From: Desulfocapsaceae bacterium
Lineage (GTDB): Bacteria > Desulfobacterota > Desulfobulbia > Desulfobulbales > Desulfocapsaceae
Length of the DNA: 64,000 bases
Direction: 5' to 3'
Assembly: GCA_028697885.1 (NCBI GenBank)
Contig: JAQVER010000004.1
Coordinates: 1-64,000, forward strand
Part shown: positions 57,946-64,000 of the stretch, piece by piece
Position numbering within the stretch: position 1 is the first letter of the stretch
How the letters are laid out: each line of letters begins with the position of its first letter
Made by a program: the position numbers and the translations under genes
Notes under the pieces: model-generated
What the model was told of the DNA's origin: nothing
Database searches by the model: none
Seen by the model: the letters and a program-made list of their open reading frames with translations, nothing else

Positions 57946-59652
57946 AGTTAAAAGTCTCACATATATCAAGGGAATATTCGTACTGATTGTGTTTGCTCCG
58001 GCTGGGAATGGATCTGGTAATGGGGCAAAAATAAAAGCCGGTGCATATCCTACTCCCGGAGTCGTTGGTAATGTGTTAGGATATCCTAGAATTGGAAGTG
58101 TGGCTGCGATCGATGCTGCTCTTAATCCAGGGGTTCCATCCGAAACCGCTACCAGCCAATATAATGTACTCTTAATTAATTTCTGGTTTATAATTATTGT
58201 TTTTACTCCGCCGCCTCCGGCAGCCGAGGAGTCAACCGTCCCGGCATCGAGGATCAAACTGCCGGGATATAGATTTCCGTTATCTATATAAATTCCGAGC
58301 CGTGTGCTTGACGCCCCTGCCGTGCCTGCAGTAATGTTTATAGCGATCTCATCCAGATTTATAGTATTTGGAGTAATGAATGGAATTGCGACCATGGTGT
58401 TCGCGACTAAACCTGCTGTTGTTAATGTCGCCCCGCTGAGTGGTGTTGTATAAAATCTGTCTGTAGTAACACCTGTTATTCTATAAGAATGAATATCATC
58501 TCCGATATTTACTGATGGAATTGTTGCTTGTGCAAGCTGCTTGATCGTATCGTATGTATTGAATTCAGGGGCTAACGAATCATACCAATTGTAAGTACCG
58601 TAAGATTTTACGGCCGGAGCAGATCCCATGATCCCTCCGTGTATGGGATAGATAAATACCATTCCTTTGGCTTTACAAAAACTGTCAATAATTCTTAAAA
58701 ACTGGTTTGCCTGGTCTATAGTTAATTTCTGGCCGAACGCTTCGAGCGGTCTGTAATCTGGACCTTGGTCGAACATAACAAAAATAGGAACATTGCCCAA
58801 TTGTTGTTTAATTGCCAATATATATGCGTTCCATTTTACGTCATCCATCGTGAGAGTTTCTATCTCCTGGGTGGATGGAGTAGTCATGACTGCATCGAGA
58901 TTTTTCATGGCAAATGAAGAACTTAATAATATGTCTGTTGCCCAGCTTATAACTTCTACTCCATAATTATGAATATCATCTACAATTTCAGATGCCGCTG
59001 CAAGTGCCGCTTTTACTGAAATGTGATTTACATCCCCTGTTAGCTGTGCCATCAGCCTCGCTTGTTTTGTATTAATATCTATTAAAATAGATGTAATCCC
59101 ATAATCTATTTGCCTCTTTACCCAGCTTAAAAATAACTTCTGGTAATCCGCATTTGATTGATCCGGAAAATAATATAACATCTGGTTTTTCGGATCGTAT
59201 GGCTGTCCCTGGACTGCCCAGCCATGACTCACGGCCACGCTCGTCTGGAAGTCCTCTTTAGTCGTTGGGATCCCCCATTTACCCGGGTCTAATGCCATAT
59301 TCCATGTCTGATCTTTTGTAAATGCTTCTCCTGTCTCTTCGTTCCGGCATTCAGGATTTAAAAATTCAGAAGAGACACTGCCCCCGATTATTATATCTGG
59401 TATGCTGGTTTTTATAACCGATACTGCGTTTGCAAGACGTTCAAAACTGTATCCTCTCGTATTGCACGTCGCCTGGTCTGCTAATGGTAAATCAGAACAT
59501 TTTTCTGCTACCGGCTTTACTCTTGCAAATCCCAGATTTATATATTGTGTTTTTGTTTCTTTTAGAAGAGAAACCGTACTGGTAAGAAATCTCATGCCGT
59601 CGGTTGTCGAGCGGTATTGAGACGCTATCTTTACTTCTTTGAGGGTATGCAC
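57943..59652 (-). CDS. TIM-barrel plus beta-sandwich surface protein (fusion)
   Basis: 569 residues. Residues 1 to about 380 match the 61929 protein: a (beta/alpha)8 glycoside-hydrolase-like barrel with segments IGGSV, WGIPTTKEDFQTSV, FVMFDQGPDYRPLEAF and YPIHGGIMGSAPA. Residues from about 383 match the separate protein at 59662. The two domains come together here, so they probably work as one machine, likely receptor or glycan binding and cutting. Large stretches of DNA are nearly identical between the copies (see repeats). Confidence 0.7.
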   Translation of the reverse strand: MHTLKEVKIASQYRSTTDGMRFLTSTVSLLKETKTQYINLGFARVKPVAEKCSDLPLADQATCNTRGYSFERLANAVSVIKTSIPDIIIGGSVSSEFLNPECRNEETGEAFTKDQTWNMALDPGKWGIPTTKEDFQTSVAVSHGWAVQGQPYDPKNQMLYYFPDQSNADYQKLFLSWVKRQIDYGITSILIDINTKQARLMAQLTGDVNHISVKAALAAASEIVDDIHNYGVEVISWATDILLSSSFAMKNLDAVMTTPSTQEIETLTMDDVKWNAYILAIKQQLGNVPIFVMFDQGPDYRPLEAFGQKLTIDQANQFLRIIDSFCKAKGMVFIYPIHGGIMGSAPAVKSYGTYNWYDSLAPEFNTYDTIKQLAQATIPSVNIGDDIHSYRITGVTTDRFYTTPLSGATLTTAGLVANTMVAIPFITPNTINLDEIAINITAGTAGASSTRLGIYIDNGNLYPGSLILDAGTVDSSAAGGGGVKTIIINQKLIKSTLYWLVAVSDGTPGLRAASIAATLPILGYPNTLPTTPGVGYAPAFIFAPLPDPFPAGANTISTNIPLIYVRLLT

Positions 59653-60042
59653 ACAGACCTCTTATGATAATACCCTCACAAATATAAGCGGCAAATTTGC
59701 GGAACCAATAACCGCGGCCGCGGGGTAAGGGTCAGGTAATGCGGCAAACGCGAACGCTACTGCATATAGAGTTCCCGGAGTCGTTGGTAATGTGTTAGGA
59801 TATCCTAGAATTGGAAGTGTGGCTGCGATCGATGCTGCTCTTAATCCAGGGGTTCCATCCGAAACCGCTACCAGCCAATATAATGTGTTTTTCATTAATA
59901 TTTGATTTATAGTTATTGTTTTTACTCCGCCGCCTCCGGCAGCCGAGGAGTCAACCGTCCCGGCATCGAGGATCAAACTGCCGGGATATAGATTTCCGTT
60001 GTCTATATAAATTCCGAGCCGTGTGCTTGACGCCCCCACGGT
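58053..60042. repeat. Near-identical beta-sandwich DNA blocks
   Basis: The block 58053-58167 matches 59772-59887 base for base, then about 30-40 bases differ, then 58195-58310 matches 59914-60030 almost fully. Islands of identity in a diverged background point to gene conversion or exchange of modules. Confidence 0.85.
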
Positions 60043-60252
60043 TCCTGTTGTTATATTTACTGCAATTCTATCAAGGGTGATTGTTCTTGGGACTATGAAT
60101 GGGAGTGCAACGAGTGTACCTACCGTTAATCCCGCTGTTGTTAAGGTAGTCCCGTTTAAAGGAGTTGTGTAATACCTATCCCCGGTTACCCCATGTATTC
60201 TGTACGAGTGAAGGTCATTTCCAATGTTTGTTGATGGTATTATATTAGCCAT
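59662..60252 (-). CDS. Beta-sandwich surface protein
   Basis: 196 residues. DIHSYRI/NDLHSYRIHGVTGDRY start, TLVALPFIVPRTITLDRIAV, YIDNGNLYPGSLILDAGTVD and a Thr/Pro end. The whole protein equals the C-terminal module of the 57943 protein. A jelly-roll or carbohydrate-binding module is likely from pattern; not assigned. Starts right behind the 60253 gene. Confidence 0.6.
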   Translation of the reverse strand: MANIIPSTNIGNDLHSYRIHGVTGDRYYTTPLNGTTLTTAGLTVGTLVALPFIVPRTITLDRIAVNITTGTVGASSTRLGIYIDNGNLYPGSLILDAGTVDSSAAGGGGVKTITINQILMKNTLYWLVAVSDGTPGLRAASIAATLPILGYPNTLPTTPGTLYAVAFAFAALPDPYPAAAVIGSANLPLIFVRVLS

Positions 60253-61065
60253 TCAAATAAGTACCTCTCTCCAATCTTCTAGTGTGACTACCGCATTCGT
60301 TTGAGATGAGTCTACAGTATAATTGCTATTGGGGGGTACAATGAAAACTAACTGGAGGGTGTTATCCTCGCTCATTAATCCTGATTCGATCCCGACTTTC
60401 CCGGATGCGTAATTACCGCTGGCATTGCCCCAGAAATATCCGATGCCTCCACCAAGAGAGATTTGCACTCTCGCAGTCACAAATACTTCCATACTTTCAC
60501 TATTATAATTATTATATAGTGTATTAAGGGATTTTGAAGCTGTCACGTTAGAGTTGCTCAGGATCGCGGTTCCGGAATCTGTTTTGACGTACATGCTCCA
60601 TTTATATATTGTGGCCTTCTTGCCCGGTGTATTAGAAACCTCTAGAGCATAATAATGTGTTCCGGGTGAATCTGTCAGCGGATTGAACGCGGGCAGGTGA
60701 AGCTGGATGAACTTTGTTTTAGCTACACCGTTCAAAGTATTTACCTGATTTTCAACACCGGTTGCAGAATACCATGTTATTCCATCGTCGCTCACCTGTA
60801 TCTCTGCAGGTATGTGCCCATAATCAAGTGAAAAAATATAAGTATAGATGCTAACACGCAGGCTTGAACCAAGATCCCATGATATATATGCATCGTTAAT
60901 GCCGTCCACCTGCCCTGGAGTGGTAAGCTTGTTCGTTATCTCATTAGTTAAATCTGTAGTGGTTGCTGGATTTACCTGCCAGCCCGCAAAAACAGCTACT
61001 AATCCTAAAGTCACAAGCAAATTACCGTTATTTTTTATGCTGTTTTGTGGTAGTATATCTGCCAT
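60253..61065 (-). CDS. Discoidin-like surface protein
   Basis: 270 residues. A hydrophobic segment near 15-30, then a beta domain with INDAYISWDLGSSLRVSIYT, VSDDGITWYSATGVENQVNT and FIQLHLPAF, resembling F5/8 type C (discoidin) glycan-binding folds. The C-terminal part is another beta domain (SMEVFVTARVQISLGGGIGY). Part of the fibre operon. Confidence 0.55.
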   Translation of the reverse strand: MADILPQNSIKNNGNLLVTLGLVAVFAGWQVNPATTTDLTNEITNKLTTPGQVDGINDAYISWDLGSSLRVSIYTYIFSLDYGHIPAEIQVSDDGITWYSATGVENQVNTLNGVAKTKFIQLHLPAFNPLTDSPGTHYYALEVSNTPGKKATIYKWSMYVKTDSGTAILSNSNVTASKSLNTLYNNYNSESMEVFVTARVQISLGGGIGYFWGNASGNYASGKVGIESGLMSEDNTLQLVFIVPPNSNYTVDSSQTNAVVTLEDWREVLI

Positions 61066-61883
61066 TACGTCCTCTGTTCTACCAGAATATCCACATTCTG
61101 ATTTGCCGCAGACCCTGCAACCGCTACCAAGTTGGCATTGGTAATACTTAATCTCACTACATCCCCTGCATTCAATGTGTTTCTGTTGCCTGGTATTGCG
61201 CCGTTAGTTGCGTTTGCTATGCTATTAGCTAAAAAAACCTGCCCATTATTCAGCACATTTGCCCTGACAACCAGCGTCATGCCAAGAGGTACTGTTATGC
61301 TTGGAAGCAATGCTCCTGCCATAGGAGCATTGATGACCTGTGCAGTGAAAGCACAGAGATTTGCCGACAATATTGGTTCTGGTTTATATTGCGTTACCCG
61401 ATACATCGTGCATGCCCTTGGACTCCGTACCCTTAACTCATACACAGCAGTAAACTCCCGTGACTCCCCTGGGAAGATCTCACTTTCTCCGCACCAATTA
61501 ATCCCATTATGTGAGGAAATCACATATAACGTATCCCCGCCGTCGTTTGTTACCCATATACTGTTAGCCATCCTGTGACGGTCGTAATAGATAGCAATGC
61601 GGTCATATCCGGTTATAGGGGGCACCACTGTAGAATTTGCAATTATATCTGGACTATCAGGGCGTGTAGGTGTGGCGATTGTCACTACAGCCTGTGGATA
61701 ATTTACAAGAACATCGTCCGGGGTTGTTAATTTCTTGACAAGAAGTGATATCCCATTTAATATACTGACAAGATTTGATACTATTGCAGAAAGGGTAATG
61801 CCCGTGTTAGTTGTAGTATCTGATTGTCCCATACCACCCACATCACTTTTTTTTGTTTCAACCGGTTTACCTTTCGAATCCAT
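61065..61883 (-). CDS. Surface protein with S-x-D/N-G-x-x-W motif
   Basis: 272 residues. IWVTNDGGDTLYVISSHNGI NW-type segment near 120-140, then EIFPGESREFTAVYELRVRS, related to the partial protein at the right end. N-terminus has GTPases-like SLLVKKLTTPDD helix only. Beta-rich. Probably a virion spike or adhesin. Confidence 0.55.
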   Translation of the reverse strand: MDSKGKPVETKKSDVGGMGQSDTTTNTGITLSAIVSNLVSILNGISLLVKKLTTPDDVLVNYPQAVVTIATPTRPDSPDIIANSTVVPPITGYDRIAIYYDRHRMANSIWVTNDGGDTLYVISSHNGINWCGESEIFPGESREFTAVYELRVRSPRACTMYRVTQYKPEPILSANLCAFTAQVINAPMAGALLPSITVPLGMTLVVRANVLNNGQVFLANSIANATNGAIPGNRNTLNAGDVVRLSITNANLVAVAGSAANQNVDILVEQRT

Positions 61884-61928
61884 AATTTCCTCTATATTTT
61901 TAAATTATATACGCTATTCTTAATTAAT

Positions 61929-63170
61929 CTATCCATTGGCTAGTTGCTTGATTGTCTCAAATGTACTGAACTCAGGCGCCAGTGAGTCATACCAGTTGTA
62001 GGAATTATATGATAATATTGTCGGAGCAGATCCCATGATCCCTCCGTGTATGGGATAGATAAATACCATTCCTTTGGCTTTACAAAAACTGTCAATAATT
62101 CTTAAAAACTGGTTTGCCTGGTCTATAGTTAATTTCTGGCTGAACGCTTCGAGCGGTCTGTAATCTGGACCTTGGTCGAACATAACAAATATGGGCACAT
62201 TCCCCATCTTTGTTCTGATACCTGCTATATAAGCGTCCCACTTTGCTTCATCCATTGTGAGCGTTTCAATCTCCTGGGTGGATGGTGTAGTCATTACAGC
62301 ATCGAGTCTTGGTAATCTATAAGGAGAATTTAATAATATGTTTGTCGCCCAGCTAATAACATTTGTTTTTATATTAAATGATGCCCCGTATTCATGTATC
62401 CTATCTACAATTTGTGATGCCCCTGCAAATGCATCCTTTACGGAAATATGGTTTATATTTCCTGTTAATTCTGCCATTAACTTCGCCTGCTTCGTATTTA
62501 TATCGATTAATATAGAAGTGATTCCGCAATCTATTTGCCTTTTTACCCAGCTTAAAAATAAATCCTGATAATCTGGATTTGATTGATCTGGAAAATAAAA
62601 AGGCATCTGGTTTTTCGGATCGTATGGCTGTCCCTGGACTGCCCAGCCATGACTCACGGCCACGCTCGTCTGGAAGTCCTCTTTAGTCGTTGGGATCCCC
62701 CATTTACCCGGGTCTAATGCCATATTCCATGTCTGGTCTTTTGTAAATGCTTCTCCCGTCTCTTCGTTCCGGCATTCAGGATTTAAAAATTCAGCCGAAA
62801 CGCTACCGCCAATTATAATATCTGGTATGCTGGCTTTTATTACTGATACGGCATTTATAAGCCGTTCAAAACTATCCCCGTAAATATTACAATTGTTTTG
62901 TTCGTTTTGCGGTAGATCAGAACATTTCTCAGGTATTGGTGTTATCCTCGCAAAAGCCAGGTTGATATATTGGGTTTTTGTCTCTTTGAGAATAATAATA
63001 ATATCAGTTATAGATCTCATATTATCTGTTATTAAACGATATTGGGATACGATTTTTATATTATTAAGCGATTGCTGAACTGTTGGTTTTCCTCTGATTA
63101 GATAATATAATGCTAATAATGATGCTCCCACGCCTGCTCCGATTATAACTTTTTTTGTAGTCTCTGACAT
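61929..63170 (-). CDS. Membrane-anchored TIM-barrel protein
   Basis: 413 residues. N-terminal membrane anchor (VIIGAGVGASLLALYYLIRG), then the glycoside-hydrolase-like barrel (IGGSVSAEFLNPECRNE, GITSILIDINTKQAK, NPQ-like FDQGPDYRPLEAF). Paralog of the 57943 barrel but without the beta-sandwich tail. Catalytic residues cannot be assigned. Confidence 0.65.
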   Translation of the reverse strand: MSETTKKVIIGAGVGASLLALYYLIRGKPTVQQSLNNIKIVSQYRLITDNMRSITDIIIILKETKTQYINLAFARITPIPEKCSDLPQNEQNNCNIYGDSFERLINAVSVIKASIPDIIIGGSVSAEFLNPECRNEETGEAFTKDQTWNMALDPGKWGIPTTKEDFQTSVAVSHGWAVQGQPYDPKNQMPFYFPDQSNPDYQDLFLSWVKRQIDCGITSILIDINTKQAKLMAELTGNINHISVKDAFAGASQIVDRIHEYGASFNIKTNVISWATNILLNSPYRLPRLDAVMTTPSTQEIETLTMDEAKWDAYIAGIRTKMGNVPIFVMFDQGPDYRPLEAFSQKLTIDQANQFLRIIDSFCKAKGMVFIYPIHGGIMGSAPTILSYNSYNWYDSLAPEFSTFETIKQLANG

Positions 63171-63182
63171 ATAAATACCTTA

Positions 63183-63347
63183 TTATATTTTATAACATGT
63201 ATTTGCGTGATATATCTTGCTTTTATCTTCTATAAAAGCTTCTTTGAAGTTGTCAATTTCTTTTCCACAAACTTCACATTTTCCAATTATATAGCTGCTC
63301 AGATCCCCTTTTGAATTATAAACTGTTGTCGGTTGTTCAAACTTCAT
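63183..63347 (-). CDS. Small zinc-binding protein, 54 residues
   Basis: KCEVCGKEIDNFKEAF and NTC near the end; a LIM-like or treble-clef arrangement. It lies between the barrel gene and the partial surface gene. Confidence 0.5.
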   Translation of the reverse strand: MKFEQPTTVYNSKGDLSSYIIGKCEVCGKEIDNFKEAFIEDKSKIYHANTCYKI

Positions 63348-63353
63348 AATTCC

Positions 63354-64000
63354 TCATGCTATCGTTGCTCTTGATCCGAGTGAGAATGTGGATTGTGCTG
63401 CCACCCCATTAGTATATGCGACTCTCGCAAATCGTGTGGCTATTGCAGATTTTATTCTTCCTGCGAATCCACCGGGTACAGCTGTCGTAATTATTGCATC
63501 TTCATCTACCCATATGACTGTTTCGTTACTTTGCTGTATCCGGAAACCATTTGCAGCACTTATAACGTCACTTGCTGCGAGAACACCCATAAATCCTAAT
63601 CTTGAATTTCTAAAATCCCTTATTGCTCCAAAGTAAGTTGCATTAGGTCCAAGAGGGGTTGTCGTATCTAATACGGCATTCATGGGCGTTCCTAATATTT
63701 GTACAATTATATTTGTCAAATTTGTATTTCCTATTGGAAACGCAGGTCCTCCTAACGCACCGGATGCACTTGGTTGTAATCCAGAATAAGCAAGCCCGAA
63801 TTTATATTCTGATATCCTGTAAACCCCTCCCGTAAATGCTACTGCATCACCAACTGTTGGAGATCTCAATCGTAGTTCCCACACATCAACAAAATCCCAA
63901 TATTCACCCGGTAATATTGTAATTTCAGGCGACCATGTAAGGCCATCTGATGATGATATCACGTATAAAATATCTGTACCATCGTTTATTACTGCTATTT
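63354..64000 (-). CDS. Surface protein, 5' end outside window
   Basis: Frame is open to the right edge; the GTG inside is not the start. The visible 215 residues read INDGTDILYVISSSDGLTWS, ILPGEYWDFVDVWELRLRSP and match the 61065 protein. Beta-rich; same fibre operon. Confidence 0.55.
   Translation of the reverse strand, partial: IAVINDGTDILYVISSSDGLTWSPEITILPGEYWDFVDVWELRLRSPTVGDAVAFTGGVYRISEYKFGLAYSGLQPSASGALGGPAFPIGNTNLTNIIVQILGTPMNAVLDTTTPLGPNATYFGAIRDFRNSRLGFMGVLAASDVISAANGFRIQQSNETVIWVDEDAIITTAVPGGFAGRIKSAIATRFARVAYTNGVAAQSTFSLGSRATIA

Larger units (their letters stand above)
58613..62785. repeat. Near-identical TIM-barrel DNA blocks
   Basis: 58613-58780 matches 62025-62193, and 59186-59375 matches 62611-62790, each with only a few differences, while the rest of the two barrels has diverged more. 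Suggests conversion between the two fibre genes. Confidence 0.85.

Noticed and set aside
1-64000. Assignment to a Borg element
   Set aside because: A tandem-repeat-bearing gene and archaeal replication genes fit, but coding strand changes many times and no diagnostic Borg gene or terminal repeat is visible.
1-64000. CRISPR array or Cas genes
   Set aside because: No regularly spaced repeats with unique spacers were seen; iterons are short and irregular.

Overview
This window reads as part of an extrachromosomal or integrated genetic element (virus, provirus or large plasmid) of an archaeon, most likely a methanogen or ANME-type euryarchaeon. The archaeal signs are seen directly. Replication proteins are of archaeal type: an MCM helicase, a GINS subunit and a PCNA clamp. 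TATA-type promoters lie about 28 bases before probable leaderless starts, GGTGA-type ribosome sites are common, and there is a secreted cohesin-dockerin protein. The element signs are dense, overlapping small genes, many small zinc-binding or ribbon-helix-helix-like proteins, three orphan DNA methyltransferases, a Mom-like DNA modification protein, a tyrosine-recombinase-like protein and large modular surface proteins. No large terminase, portal or initiator gene is recognised, so virus versus plasmid stays open. Coding strand switches several times, which does not fit the long one-strand replichores of Borg elements.

Layout. 1-4250 (minus): an Ig-like (Big_2) surface protein, a glycosyltransferase and three possible virion genes. 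4437-8285 (plus): AbrB-like small proteins, a candidate structured RNA with a tRNA-like end (about 5291-5611) and a C5-cytosine methyltransferase. 8291-11728 (minus): an accessory operon with several frame-broken genes. 12180-13360: non-coding, with about a dozen copies of an ACGTGGATGTGTTA-like iteron, the best origin candidate. 14183-23232 (plus): helical or coiled-coil proteins of unknown role, a RadC-like JAB domain fused to an ADP-ribosyltransferase-like domain, a toxin-antitoxin-like pair whose toxin gene carries an in-frame TAG, and a protein with a PLPQ repeat. 23290-23800: a second, larger candidate structured RNA. 24079-25385 (minus): cohesin-dockerin protein and GINS. 25464-36406 (plus): ribbon-helix-helix genes, PCNA, MCM and many zinc-ribbon proteins. 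36388-41282 (plus): two amino-DNA methyltransferases, an ASCH protein and radical-SAM-type proteins. 41415-53309 (plus): glycan-modification cluster (sugar-nucleotide reductase, four glycosyltransferase domains, several SAM methyltransferases) interleaved with copies of a virion-like paralogous family. 53332-57751 (minus): Mom-like protein, pyrE, a J-domain protein and the recombinase-like gene. 57943-64000 (minus): duplicated, mosaic TIM-barrel and beta-sandwich surface or fibre proteins.

How the parts may work together (inference). PCNA, GINS and MCM would let the element dock onto or build a replisome at the iteron region. The methyltransferases and Mom-like protein would modify its DNA against host restriction. 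The glycosyltransferase cluster and the repeated beta-sandwich and TIM-barrel proteins would build or decorate the particle or cell surface. The recombinase-like gene could serve integration or dimer resolution. Most small genes have no recognised function and are described only by what can be seen.
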